A DNA stretch of 64,000 nucleotides, from positions 186,001-250,000 of the forward strand of contig NZ_JACBZR010000001.1 of the NCBI RefSeq assembly GCF_013408335.1. Direction: 5' to 3'. The translations under genes and the position numbers were made by a program. Origin of the DNA: Nocardioides panzhihuensis. Lineage in GTDB: Bacteria; Actinomycetota; Actinomycetes; Propionibacteriales; Nocardioidaceae. This document shows, in pieces, positions 16,436-26,189 of the stretch; position 1 is the first letter of the stretch, and every line of letters begins with the position of its first letter. Below the pieces are notes generated by a model that saw nothing but the letters and a program-made list of their open reading frames with translations, did not search any database and was not told the DNA's origin.

Positions 16436-17733
16436 AGACCGAACTCCTGCAGGGCGGCGGAGTGCTTCTCGCGAGCTGCCGAGAGTCGGGTGGGGACGTG
16501 CTCGCTGGGAAACAGACCCTCGGCAGGCTTGTAGCCGCGAAGCACCTGCTTGGCGACCGTCATCTGGTGCACCTCGGTCGGGCCGTCGGCCAGTGCGAGC
16601 TGGGGGACCGAGGCCCACCAGTGCGCCAAGGGCGTCTCGAGCGTGGTGCCCAGCGACCCGTGCATGTGGAGCGTGCGCTGGATGATGTCGTGCATCACCC
16701 GGCTCATCTGGACCTTGCACATGGCGATGTCGGTGCGCGCGGCACCGTGCGGCAGGTGGTCGATCTTCCAAGCGGTCTGGAGCACGAGCAGGCGGAACTG
16801 TTCGAGCTGGATCCACGAGTCGGCGATGACCTGCTGCACGGACTGCTTCTTCGCCAGCGTCTCGCCCTGGGTGGTTCGCGACAGGGCGCGCTCGTTCATC
16901 ATGTCGAAGGCCCGTCGGCAGACCCCGACGGTGCGCATCGCATGGTGCACCCGCCCGCCGCCGAGGCGGGACTGGGCGACCTTGAAGCCCTCGCCGGGGC
17001 CGCCCAGCATTGCGTCGAACGGGACCCGGACCTGGTGGTAGCGGACGTAGCCGTGGATGCCCTCGTCCAGGTCGTCGCGCTCGCCCAGCACGGACACGTT
17101 GCGGATGATCTCGATTCCTGGCGTCTCAGCCGGCACGACGATCATCGACATCCGCTCGTAGGGAGCTGCGTTGGGGTCGGTGACGGCCATGACTATGAAG
17201 AACGACGCGTAGCGGGCGTTGGAGGAGAACCACTTCTCGCCGTCGATCACCCAGGAGTCGCCGTCGCGCCGGGCGCTACAGATGAACTCCTTCGGGTCCG
17301 AGCCGGCCTGGGGCTCAGTCATGGAGAAGCAGGAAACGATCGTGCCGTCGAGCAGGGGCTGGAGGTAGCGCTGCTTCTGTTCGTCGGTCCCGTACATCGC
17401 CAGGATCTCGGCGTTTCCCGTGTCGGGCGCGGCGGTCCCGAAGACGGTGGGGGCCCAATAGGAGCGGCCGATGATCTCGTTCATCAGGCCGAGGGCGAGC
17501 TGTCCGTATCCGGGGCCGCCGAGCTCCGGGCCGAGGTGGCAGGCCCAGAGCCCCTGCGCCTTCACCTGCTCCTGGAGTGGCGCGAGGATCGCACGAGAGG
17601 CTTTGTTGTTCACATCGTACGGATCGCCGCCGTGCGGGAAGAGCAGGTCGAGCGGCTCGCACTCCTCGCGTACGAATCGCTCCATCCAGTCGAGCTTGGC
17701 CTGGAAATCCGTTTCGGTGGAGAAGTCCCACAT
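16432..17733 (-). CDS. Acyl-CoA dehydrogenase (ACAD10/11 or LvaC-like)
   Basis: A 433-residue ACAD. The FAD/substrate motifs SCFSMTEPQAGSD and IDGEKWFSSNARYASFFIV are clear, and the C-terminal half contains RVHHAMRTVGVCRRAFDMM and HGSLGTTLETPLAHWWASVPQLALADGPTEVHQMTVAKQVL. That C-terminus resembles the ACAD10/11 branch. Start ATG 17733 follows AAGGAG; a longer frame beginning at 17790 covers an operator-like repeat and is probably not translated. It is divergent from a kinase gene, the usual partner of this branch. Confidence 0.9.
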   Translation of the reverse strand: MWDFSTETDFQAKLDWMERFVREECEPLDLLFPHGGDPYDVNNKASRAILAPLQEQVKAQGLWACHLGPELGGPGYGQLALGLMNEIIGRSYWAPTVFGTAAPDTGNAEILAMYGTDEQKQRYLQPLLDGTIVSCFSMTEPQAGSDPKEFICSARRDGDSWVIDGEKWFSSNARYASFFIVMAVTDPNAAPYERMSMIVVPAETPGIEIIRNVSVLGERDDLDEGIHGYVRYHQVRVPFDAMLGGPGEGFKVAQSRLGGGRVHHAMRTVGVCRRAFDMMNERALSRTTQGETLAKKQSVQQVIADSWIQLEQFRLLVLQTAWKIDHLPHGAARTDIAMCKVQMSRVMHDIIQRTLHMHGSLGTTLETPLAHWWASVPQLALADGPTEVHQMTVAKQVLRGYKPAEGLFPSEHVPTRLSAAREKHSAALQEFGL

Positions 17734-17772
17734 CTTGCACTCCTTGACAGGGCGGATCGGATTCCTGCAATC

Positions 17773-17790
17773 TAGAACGAAATTCTGCAT
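17773..17790 (-). promoter_or_regulatory. Operator-like element ATGCAGAA-nnn-CGTTCTA (copy 1)
   Basis: Read towards the ACAD gene, ATGCAGAATTTCGTTCTA. A near copy precedes the ABC binding-protein gene (49,560-49,577). It is an imperfect inverted repeat around AGAA/TTCT and lies in the 87-base divergent promoter region of the ACAD and kinase genes. Confidence 0.4.
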
Positions 17791-17820
17791 ATTTCAATAC
17801 ATGATTCTGAAGAGGTGCCC

Positions 17821-18825
17821 ATGGACGAGTTGCTTGCTGGACTGCGACTGCGACTGGAGAAGGCAGTCGCGGGCTGGTCGCCGACCGCATCAGTGGTGGG
17901 CCTCGAGCCTCTGACCGGCGGCTCGTCGAGCCTGACGTTCATTGCCGAGTTGGCCGGTGCGGAGCACGAGCGGGTGGTGGTGAAGATGGCCCCGCCGGGC
18001 CTTCCTCCCGTGCGCAATCGTGACGTCCTGCGGCAGTCCCGTTTGATGCGCGCGCTCGAGTCCGCGCCACAGGTCCTGATCACCCGCTCGCTCGTCGAGG
18101 TCGAGGCGGACTCGCTCGAGGCTCCGCCGTTCTTCGCCATGGACCTGGTGCCGGGGGAGTGTGTCGAACCCACCCTGGAGCGGCACGCCACCCGTCCGTC
18201 ACCGAAAATCGTCGAAGCGCGTGCGTACGACGCGGCCCGCGCCCTGGCCGCTCTGCACACGGTCGAGCCATCGGCCGTGGGCCTGGGCGGCGAGGTCGCG
18301 ATCACCATCGCCGATGAGATCCAGCGCTGGCACAAGGCATTCACCACCGTGCCCGCGGAGTTCCAGGGGGAGTTCGAGCGCGGGGCCCAACTTCTCTACG
18401 ACACCGCGCCTGCGGGGCTCGCGCCGGTGATCGTGCACGGTGACTACCGGCTCGGCAACGTGCTCTGCCTCGAGGGCCGGGTCACTGCGATCATCGACTG
18501 GGAGATCTGGGCGCTCGGCGATCCGAGAACCGACGTCACCTGGCTCACCTTCTTCACCGACGAAGGAGCGCACCCGGCGGCGGAGCCTGGACCGCCCGCA
18601 GGCATGCCGGGCAAGAAGGACCTGATAGCCGCCTACGAGGCGCACGCTGGCCATCGGCTGCCCGACATGGACTGGTTCGACGCGCTCACGAAGTACAAGG
18701 AGGCTGCCGCAACGGCTCTCCTACTCAAGCGTGCGATACCCGCCGGCGAGCTTCCGCCGCCCATGGCCCGGATGGTCGAGGCGGTTCCTCGTCTCGTCAC
18801 CGAGTCGATCGCGGCAATCTCCTGA
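17821..18825 (+). CDS. APH-family kinase (ACAD10/11 N-domain or LvaA-like), putative 4-hydroxyacyl-CoA kinase
   Basis: A 334-residue aminoglycoside-phosphotransferase-fold kinase. The phosphate-binding region LTGGSSSLTF (about 30-40), the invariant Lys in VVVKMA, the Brenner motif IVHGDYRLGNVL near 205 and the metal-binding IIDWEIWALGDPRTD near 228 are intact. Homologues next to ACAD10/11-type dehydrogenases phosphorylate the 4-hydroxyl of 4-hydroxyacyl-CoAs; antibiotic resistance is unlikely in this setting. Start ATG 17821; an in-frame GTG at 17815 is possible. Confidence 0.88.
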   Translation: MDELLAGLRLRLEKAVAGWSPTASVVGLEPLTGGSSSLTFIAELAGAEHERVVVKMAPPGLPPVRNRDVLRQSRLMRALESAPQVLITRSLVEVEADSLEAPPFFAMDLVPGECVEPTLERHATRPSPKIVEARAYDAARALAALHTVEPSAVGLGGEVAITIADEIQRWHKAFTTVPAEFQGEFERGAQLLYDTAPAGLAPVIVHGDYRLGNVLCLEGRVTAIIDWEIWALGDPRTDVTWLTFFTDEGAHPAAEPGPPAGMPGKKDLIAAYEAHAGHRLPDMDWFDALTKYKEAAATALLLKRAIPAGELPPPMARMVEAVPRLVTESIAAIS

Positions 18826-18876
18826 CGCCACTCCGGAGTCTGGACTGCGGCGGTCCGCCGGGGCGGTCGAGCCTCG

Positions 18877-19485
18877 TCAGGGCCGGCCCAGCTCGGACAT
18901 GGCCATGTCGAGCAGGTGCTCGAGGTCGGCCCGCCCCCCGGACCTGCCCCACATGACGACTGCCGTCTCCAGGCAGCCGATCGCGGCTGCGGCGAGAGCT
19001 GCCGGTCGCGGGTCGTCATCGAAGGAGGCTCCGAGCCGGCTGGCGATCTCGGGAGCGAGCAGTGACCGCCACTGGGCGCGCTGATTGAGGCCGGCCGCCC
19101 GCAGGGCGCCGTTGTAGACCTGCAGCTGTGCCAGTCGGAATGTGGTGCCGTCGGAGCCGATGTCGGACGAGCCTCGCCGGACAACCTCGAGGAAGCCCTG
19201 GTGCAGCGCCTGCCACGCAGATTCGGAGGAGGGGCGGGCGCGGACCTCCGCGACCAACTCGTGGCCCTTCTGTTCGAACTGGCCGAGGATGACTTCGTCC
19301 TTGGTCGCAAAGTAGCGGAAGAAGGTGCTGCGTGAGATGCCCGCAGCTGCGGCGATCTGGTCCGCGGTGGTGCCCTCGAACCCGTGGTCGGTGAAGAGCC
19401 GGAGGGCCACCCGTGCGATCTCCTGCCGGGCAGCGTCCTTTGCGCGCTCTCGGATGTTGGTGCTGCGGGTCGTCGCTGTCTCCAT
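18877..19485 (-). CDS. TetR-family transcriptional regulator
   Basis: A 202-residue TetR protein: HTH at about 25-70 (LRLFTDHGFEGTTADQIAAAAGISRSTFFRYFATKDEVI), then a helical ligand domain. It is divergent from the large ACAD gene at 19571 with 85 bases between, the likely target. The start METATT at 19485 is preferred to an upstream frame opening with a hydrophobic, low-quality extension. Confidence 0.88.
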   Translation of the reverse strand: METATTRSTNIRERAKDAARQEIARVALRLFTDHGFEGTTADQIAAAAGISRSTFFRYFATKDEVILGQFEQKGHELVAEVRARPSSESAWQALHQGFLEVVRRGSSDIGSDGTTFRLAQLQVYNGALRAAGLNQRAQWRSLLAPEIASRLGASFDDDPRPAALAAAAIGCLETAVVMWGRSGGRADLEHLLDMAMSELGRP

Positions 19486-19570
19486 GGGTAGATGATACTC
19501 GATTTCTCCCTTGACACTCAGTCTCAATGCGAGCATATAGTGAACTTATTCGTTGATATGGAGGTTCACC

Positions 19571-21671
19571 GTGGACAAGCAGGACCTTGTCGCCTTCGAG
19601 ACCGGCGTCGCCGGGTTGCTCGCCAAGTTGTGGGGTGACGCGACCACCCCGGGAACCGCGAAGACGCCGGACGCTCGACAGCTCTGGAAAGAAGCAGCGG
19701 CCCAGGGCTGGTTCGACCTGGACGGTTCGGTGGACGCTGTCCTGGCTTTGCAGCGCCAGCTCGGTCGGGTCGCTTGTCCGTTGCCGGTGGGTGATGGATT
19801 CGTCGCGGCCAGGTTGGTCCCTGATCTGGGCCCGGGGGTGGCGTCGGGTGACCTGCGAGTCGCCGTGGCGCCTGCTGGCGTCGGCGACCAGGCGTCGCAC
19901 GTCGAGTTCGCCGACGCGCTGACCCATGTGCTCGTGGTCGATGCCGCCGACGGCAGCGTCGACCTCAGGCCGGTGACCTCCAGCGCGCCGACGCCGGGGC
20001 TGGCCAGGCCGACGTGGTCCGCGGTCGCCCTAGGACCGGTGGAGATGTCCTCGACCGTCGGACCCGAGGAGATCGAGGCGGCACTGGTCCTGGTCCGCCT
20101 CGGCCTCGCGACGCGCGCCCTCGCTGCGGCACGGCGCACCCATGAGCTGGCCATCGAGCACTCGAAGAACAGGGTCCAGTTCGGCAAGCAGATCGGCAGC
20201 TTCCAGGCCGTCCAGCAGCGCACCGCGAGCTGCCACATCGACGTGACGGCGGCGGAGCTGCTGATCGAGAGGGCGGGCGAAGCGTGCCTCGCGGGCACCG
20301 CGGACTGGACGCTCAGTACCGAGCTGGCCACCGACTTCACCACGGCTGCTGCACGGCGCATCCAGTTCGGTGCCCACCACACTTTGGCCGCCGTCGGCTA
20401 CTTCGAGGAGCACGAAGGACCGTGGCTGTTCCGCCGAGTGCACGCCGACATCGCCAGGATCCCGGCCTTCGAACCTGGTTCCGGCACCACCGTCGACCGT
20501 CTGCTCGAGGGAGGGGCAGGCCTGCCCGACTTCACCCTCGACGAGGTGGGCGAGAGCTTCCGCGCCGAGGTCACCCGGGCCATCGACGACCTGCGCGGGC
20601 CGCGTGGGCGTGACGACTTCGACGAAACGGAGGCGATCGCCGACTTCGCTGGTCGGGGCTGGTTCGGCGTGGGGTGGCCGGAGGCGTACGGCGGCCGCAG
20701 TGCGTCCTTGACCGAGCAGGTGGTGCTGCACGACGAGATCGCCTACAACCGGGTGCCGGTCAAGTGGACACTCTCCTCGGTGATGCTCTTGGGCAACTCG
20801 ATCCTGCTGCATGGCACCGAGGAGCAGAAGGAGCGGTTCTTCCCGATCATCCGAGCCGACAAGCTGAAGTACTGCCTCGGCTACAGCGAGCCCGAGGTTG
20901 GTTCGGACCTGGCTTCGGTGGCCACCCGTGCCGTCCGGTCCGGGGACGACTGGGTGATCAACGGTCAGAAGATCTGGACCACGAACGCACACACCGCCAA
21001 GTACATCTGGCTGGCCACCCGCACCGACCCCGAGGCGAAGCCCCGTCACGCCGGGATCACGATGTTCCTGGTTCCGATGGACACACCCGGCATCACGGTG
21101 CAACAGATGACCTCGCTCTCCGGTGAGGTCTCGTGCGCCGTCTTGCTCGATGACGTACGCGTTCCGGACTCGGCACGCGTCGGAGACGAGAACGGTGGCT
21201 GGAAGGTGATCACCAACGCCCTTGTCGGCGAACGGATCTCGATGGGCGGCATCGCCACCCAGTTGCACCGGCAGCTCGACGACCTGTTGGTCTCGCTGCG
21301 CGCCGACCTTGATGGCCTCGTCGGCCCTCGGGGCTCCGCGGGCCGGACGTCGTTGCGGAGCATGGTCGCCAACCTGCAGGCTGCCCCGTGCGCTGGTGGC
21401 CTCCGCGATCGGTTCGGGGGCGAACGCGCGGGCAAACCCCCTGGCCGGCCCGATGGCCGGGGTCTTCGGCGGCGAGCTCGCCGAGACCTGGAGCGAGTCG
21501 CTGCTCGACCTGCTGGGCCCGATCGCCCTGTTCGACGGCTCCAACCCCGGGGTGCCGGGCGCAGGGGACGTCGAGCGGCTGCTGCGTACCTCGATCATGT
21601 ACGTCGTCGGTGGCGGCACCAACGACATCCAACGGGGGCTCATCGCCCGCGCGCTCGGCCTTCCCAAGTGA
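19571..21671 (+). pseudogene. Two-domain acyl-CoA dehydrogenase (FadE34-like) with a frameshift
   Basis: The gene starts at GTG 19571 behind GGAGG and would encode about 699 residues: an N-terminal ACAD-like domain (about 1-315, with HSKNRVQFGKQIGSFQAVQQ) and a C-terminal full ACAD domain (about 320-699, with YCLGYSEPEVGSDLAS and VINGQKIWTTNAHTAKYIW). This layout is that of single-chain two-domain ACADs such as FadE34 in steroid side-chain degradation. A run of four C at 21384-21387 shifts the frame: the first frame reads LRSMVANLQA and the continuation, ALVASAIGSGANARANPLAG through GGGTNDIQRGLIARALGLPK, is one frame over. One base too many explains it. It may be a real lesion or a sequencing error. 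Confidence 0.85.
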
Positions 21672-21699
21672 AGCCACCACCGAACTCCCAGGAGAGACC

Positions 21700-23826
21700 A
21701 TGAACGTCGAGATCACACCGGAGCGGCTGCGCTCTCTGTTCCGCCCGCGCAATGTCGCGCTGGTGGGCGCTTCCAACAAGTCGAACTTCTCGTTGGGCAC
21801 CTACACGAACCTGACCAACTTCGGTTTCGGGGACCGGACCTTCCTGGTCAATGCCCGCGGCGCTGAGACGCACGGGCAAGCGACCTACACGTCCTGCCAG
21901 GCCATCGGGGAGCCGGTGGACCTGGCGCACATGATGGTGCCTCAGGCGGCAACGCTCGACGCGCTCACCGAATCTGCGGCCGCCGGCGTACGCAATTCCG
22001 TAGTCCTCTCCTCCGGCTATGGCGAGACGGGTGAGGAGGGAACGGCTGCCCAGGCCGAGCTCGTCGCGCACGCGGAGTCGTTGGACGTGGCCCTCCTCGG
22101 GCCGAACATGCTCGGCTTCGTGAACTTCGTCGACGGCGTCTCCGTGATGCCCGGGCCCGTTCCTGTGCAGCCGGCGGGTCCTGTCGCCCTGCTGTCGCAG
22201 AGCGGTGCGAGTGCGGCGGCGATGTCCGAGTTCGCGACGACCTCGGGCGTCGGACTCTCCTACATGGTCACGCTCGGCAACGAGGCGATGATCAACGCCG
22301 CCCACGTCATCGACTTCCTCGTCGACGATGAGACCACGAAGGCGATCGCGCTTTTCCTGGAGGCCGTTCGCGACCCCGAGACCTTCCGTCGCGCAGCATT
22401 GCGGGCGGCCCGCGCCGGCAAGGCGATCATCGTCCTGAAGGTCGGCGCCAGCGACCTGTCCGCGAGGAGCGCGGCCGCCCACACCGGCGCCCTCGTGGGT
22501 GACGACAAGGTCGTGGATGCCATCTTCGAGAAGCTCGGCATCATTCGGGTCGACACCATCGAGGACATGATGATCACCGCCGGTGCAGCGGCCCACCTCG
22601 GTCCCCTCCCGACGTCCGGAGTCGGCATCGTGTCCTTCTCCGGCGGCGCCTGCGACATCCTGGCCGACCGGGCCGCGGACCACGGCGTCTCCATCCCTCC
22701 TCTCGGCGACGCGGCCATGGAGTCCATCGGCGAGATCGCCTCGGCCTTCGGGCTGGTCCAGAACCCGCTCGACGTCACCGGCGCGGCCGTGATCAAGCCG
22801 GACATGTTCACCACCGCCATCGTGTCGATGTCCAAGGATCCCGACATCGGCGTCGTCGCGGTCGTCTGCCCCCTGCCGACCGCAACGGACACGCTCCCAT
22901 GGCGTGGCATGCCGATGGCCCGCGCCATCGGGGCGGGCGTCGAGCTCGCCGAGTGTCCGGTGGTCTGGGTCAACCAGGTCATGGTGCCGAGCAACGCGAC
23001 GGTCCGCACCGTGATGGAGGAGGTCGGGGTTCCCTACGTGATCCCGGGACTGAGCCAGTCCATGATCGCGCTCGGCGCGATCGGTCGATGGTCCGAACGA
23101 CTGCGAGAGCTGGCTGCGTCCGAGGAGCACGAGAACGCCCCGCTCGCGTTGGCAGCGACAGAGTCCCGGACCGGCAACTGGTCCGAGGCGGAGGCCAGGA
23201 GGCTGCTCGAGTCGGCCGGGATCCCCGTCGTGCCTGCCGTACTGGCGACCACTGCAGACCGGGCCACGACCGCGGCCGAGGAGCTCGGGGGGGCCGTGGC
23301 GCTCAAGATCGTCTCTCCCGACATCCTCCACAAGAGTGACATCGGTGGCGTTCGGCTCGGTGTCAGCGGACACGACGCTGTGCGAGAGGCGTACGACGCG
23401 GTCATCGCGGCGGCGGAGTCCGTGCCCGACGCCAAGGTGGACGGCGTGCTGGTCTCACCGATGCGCAGGCCGGCTCCAGAGCTGCTCGTCGGAGTCGTGC
23501 GCGATCCGCAGTGGGGTCCGATCCTCGCCGTCGCGATCGGGGGAGTCCTGGTCGAGGTCCTCGACGACTCCGCGCTCTCCCCGTTGCCGGTCACACCGGA
23601 CAAGGCGAAGCGGATGCTGCGCGGCCTGCGGGCTTCGGCCGTGCTGGACGGCGTACGCGGTGGCGTGCCTGCCGACCTCGACGTGTTGGCGACCGTGATC
23701 AGCCGGATCGGCGATCTGGCGCTTGCCCTCGGTGACGACCTCACGTCGCTGGAGATCAACCCCCTTCGGGTTGAAGGAGACCTCATCGAGGCCCTCGACG
23801 CCGTCGTCGAGTGGAGGACCAAATGA
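21700..23826 (+). CDS. Acyl-CoA synthetase (NDP-forming), CoA-binding plus ATP-grasp
   Basis: A 708-residue acetate-CoA ligase (ADP-forming)-type protein with both subunits fused: CoA-binding Rossmann domain (RNVALVGASNKSNF, about 15-130), ligase-CoA domains with the phospho-His candidate in AAAHTGALVGDD (about 265), and a C-terminal ATP-grasp (about 485-700; VALKIVSPDILHKSDIGGVRLGV). It makes an acyl-CoA from a free acid with formation of NDP. GGAGAG precedes the ATG; the next gene overlaps by four bases. Confidence 0.92.
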   Translation: MNVEITPERLRSLFRPRNVALVGASNKSNFSLGTYTNLTNFGFGDRTFLVNARGAETHGQATYTSCQAIGEPVDLAHMMVPQAATLDALTESAAAGVRNSVVLSSGYGETGEEGTAAQAELVAHAESLDVALLGPNMLGFVNFVDGVSVMPGPVPVQPAGPVALLSQSGASAAAMSEFATTSGVGLSYMVTLGNEAMINAAHVIDFLVDDETTKAIALFLEAVRDPETFRRAALRAARAGKAIIVLKVGASDLSARSAAAHTGALVGDDKVVDAIFEKLGIIRVDTIEDMMITAGAAAHLGPLPTSGVGIVSFSGGACDILADRAADHGVSIPPLGDAAMESIGEIASAFGLVQNPLDVTGAAVIKPDMFTTAIVSMSKDPDIGVVAVVCPLPTATDTLPWRGMPMARAIGAGVELAECPVVWVNQVMVPSNATVRTVMEEVGVPYVIPGLSQSMIALGAIGRWSERLRELAASEEHENAPLALAATESRTGNWSEAEARRLLESAGIPVVPAVLATTADRATTAAEELGGAVALKIVSPDILHKSDIGGVRLGVSGHDAVREAYDAVIAAAESVPDAKVDGVLVSPMRRPAPELLVGVVRDPQWGPILAVAIGGVLVEVLDDSALSPLPVTPDKAKRMLRGLRASAVLDGVRGGVPADLDVLATVISRIGDLALALGDDLTSLEINPLRVEGDLIEALDAVVEWRTK

Positions 23827-26186
23827 GCACGCTGCCCCCTGACACCCCCGTGCTCGTCGGCGTCGGCCAGGCCGCGGAGCGAATCGATGCCCCCGGCTAC
23901 GAGGCGCTCTCCGGGGTCGGCCTCGCGGTGAAGGCCGCGCGCGCTGCCTTGGCCGACACCGGGGTCGACGCGTCCATCGTCGCGGACGTCATCGATACGG
24001 TGGGCGGGATCCGCCAGTTCGAGATCTCCTCCCCCGGAGCCCAAGCACCGCTCGGTCGCTCCGACAACTATCCACGGTCCGTCGCCGGACAGATCGGCGC
24101 CGAACCGCGCCGAGCAATCCTCGAGGTCGCCGGTGGACAGGGGCCTCAACACCTGCTGACCGAGCTCGCCGGCGAGATTGCCGCCGGCCGCAGCGAAGCC
24201 GCGCTCCTGTTCGGCTCGGAGGCGATCTCCACCGTTCGCCACCATGCACGCGCCGAGGAGAAGCCGGACTTCACCGAGGCCGTCGGCGGTCAGCTCGAAG
24301 ACCGTGGGCTGGGGCTCAAGGGTGTCTCCAGCCGGCACCGCGCCCAGCACGGCATGGTCGACGCACCCAGCACGTACGCGGTGCTGGAGAATGCGCGCCG
24401 GGCTCGCCTGGGTCAGAGCCGGTCGGAGTACTCCGCCTCGATGGGCCGACTCTTCGAACCGTTCACCCGGGTGGCAGCCAAGAATCCGTACGCTGCCGCG
24501 CCGGTCGAGCGCTCGGCGGAGGAATTGGTGACGGTCACCGAGCGGAACCGGATGATCGCCGATCCCTATCCTCGGTTCGTGGTCTCCCGCGACCAGGTCA
24601 ACCAAGGCGCTGCCGCGCTGGTCACCTCTGTCGCCACAGCGGAACGCCTCGGCATCCCCCAGGAGAAGTGGGTCTTCCTGCACGGGCATGCCGACGCCTT
24701 CGAGCGCGAGATCATGGAACGCCCAGACCTTGGCGTCAGCCCCAGCGCCGTCCGTGCCGCGTCAGCCGCCCTGGAGATGGCCGGCATCTACGCCGAGGAT
24801 GTCGCGTGCTTCGATCTCTACAGCTGCTTCCCCATCGCGGTCTCCAATGTGGTCGAGGGCCTCGGCCTGGCGCACGACGACCCGCGCGGATTCACCGTGA
24901 CCGGCGGGCTGCCCTTCTTCGGAGGAGCCGGCAACAACTACGCGATGCATGCCATCGCCGAGACCGTGCAAAGGTTGCGGGACGATGCCGGGACCTTCGG
25001 ATTCGTCGGCGCGAACGGCGGATCACTCAGCAAATACTCCGTCGGGGTCTACTCGACAACTCCGGTGGCCTGGCGATCCGGCCGGAGTGCGGCGCTGCAG
25101 CGCGAGCTTGACGCCGTGCCCTCCGTGCCCGTGGTCGAGCAGGCAGACGGCCCGGCCACGATCGAAAGCTTCACCGTGCGCCACGGTAAGGACTCTCGCG
25201 CCGGCATCGTCATCGGACGCCTCGATGCGACCGGCGAGCGGTTCGTGGCGATGGGTGTCGATGGTGACCACGCCTTTCTCGACCTGCTGGCCACCGAACA
25301 GCCGGTGGGCCAGCCGGTGTTCGTCAGGTCAACGGGGCCCGGGAATCGGGTGAGCGTCTCCAAGGAGCGTCTCGAGGAGATCCTGCCTATCCGGCCCACC
25401 GCGTTCCGAGACGACTATGAGTCGGTCCTCGTGCGCCGTGATGGACATCTTCTCGAGATCACCATCAACCGGCCTGAGAAGCGAAACTCGTTGACCCCAC
25501 CTGCCAACGATGAGCTGGACGAGGTCTTTGATGCCTATTTCGCGGATCCCGATCTCTGGGTCGCGATCATCACCGGCGCCGGAGAGCGCGCGTTCAGCAC
25601 CGGCAACGACTTGTCCTACTCGGCGTCGGGGAAGCCCCGCTACATGCCGAAGAACGGCTTCGGTGGACTGACTCACCGCGCGGACCTTCCCAAACCGGTC
25701 ATCGCCGCCGTGAACGGCTTCGCCATGGGCGGGGGCTTCGAGATCGCGTTGGCCTGCCATCTCGTCGTTGCTGACGAGGCTGCTCAGTTCGCCCTCACCG
25801 AGGTCAAGGTGGGACTGGTCGCCGGGGCCGGAGGTGCGGTGCGGCTGCCACGCGCCATCGCGCCGAAGCTGGCCAACGAACTGATCCTCACCGGCCGGCG
25901 GATGGGTGCCGACGAGGCACACCGGGTCGGGCTGGTGAACAGGGTGGCCCCGGCAGGTGGGGCGCTTCCTGCTGCTCGTGAGCTCGCAGCGGAGATCCTG
26001 GAGAGCTCGCCCACGTCCGTGCGTACGTCGATCGCGCTGATGGCCGAGACCTCGGGCATCTCCGACGTCGTCGATGCGGTGAACCGCAGGTCCGCGGCGG
26101 TCGACGACCTGCTGATGAGCGAGGACTCCATCGAGGGCATCACTGCCTTCGCCCAGAAGCGCGCTCCCCAATGGAAGAACAGGTAG
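23823..26186 (+). CDS. Fused thiolase-like acetyltransferase and enoyl-CoA hydratase
   Basis: A 787-residue fusion. Residues 1 to about 520 are a thiolase-fold protein of the acetyl-CoA acetyltransferase-like group with a small C-terminal OB-type extension (FTVRHGKDSRAGIVIGRLDATGERFVA). The canonical Cys position reads VAGGQGPQHL, so the nucleophile is missing, although GGNGG-like and SCFPIAV regions remain. Residues about 528-787 are a crotonase: TINRPEKRNSL, the oxyanion loop AVNGFAMGGGFEIALACHL and the second-loop Glu in LTEVKVGLVAGAGG. The second half should hydrate or isomerise an enoyl-CoA. The fusion may channel an intermediate. Confidence 0.85.
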   Translation: MSTLPPDTPVLVGVGQAAERIDAPGYEALSGVGLAVKAARAALADTGVDASIVADVIDTVGGIRQFEISSPGAQAPLGRSDNYPRSVAGQIGAEPRRAILEVAGGQGPQHLLTELAGEIAAGRSEAALLFGSEAISTVRHHARAEEKPDFTEAVGGQLEDRGLGLKGVSSRHRAQHGMVDAPSTYAVLENARRARLGQSRSEYSASMGRLFEPFTRVAAKNPYAAAPVERSAEELVTVTERNRMIADPYPRFVVSRDQVNQGAAALVTSVATAERLGIPQEKWVFLHGHADAFEREIMERPDLGVSPSAVRAASAALEMAGIYAEDVACFDLYSCFPIAVSNVVEGLGLAHDDPRGFTVTGGLPFFGGAGNNYAMHAIAETVQRLRDDAGTFGFVGANGGSLSKYSVGVYSTTPVAWRSGRSAALQRELDAVPSVPVVEQADGPATIESFTVRHGKDSRAGIVIGRLDATGERFVAMGVDGDHAFLDLLATEQPVGQPVFVRSTGPGNRVSVSKERLEEILPIRPTAFRDDYESVLVRRDGHLLEITINRPEKRNSLTPPANDELDEVFDAYFADPDLWVAIITGAGERAFSTGNDLSYSASGKPRYMPKNGFGGLTHRADLPKPVIAAVNGFAMGGGFEIALACHLVVADEAAQFALTEVKVGLVAGAGGAVRLPRAIAPKLANELILTGRRMGADEAHRVGLVNRVAPAGGALPAARELAAEILESSPTSVRTSIALMAETSGISDVVDAVNRRSAAVDDLLMSEDSIEGITAFAQKRAPQWKNR

Positions 26187-26189
26187 CAC

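Noticed and set aside
17734..17790. Longer start for the ACAD gene (MQNFVLDCRN...)
   Set aside because: The extra codons coincide with an operator-like element and lack a ribosome site, whereas ATG 17733 has AAGGAG.
17821..18825. Aminoglycoside resistance kinase
   Set aside because: The APH fold alone does not imply resistance; the divergent ACAD10/11-type dehydrogenase and catabolic setting favour a metabolic kinase.
21640..23373. A 577-codon open frame on the minus strand
   Set aside because: Shadow of the NDP-forming acyl-CoA synthetase; no recognisable protein features.
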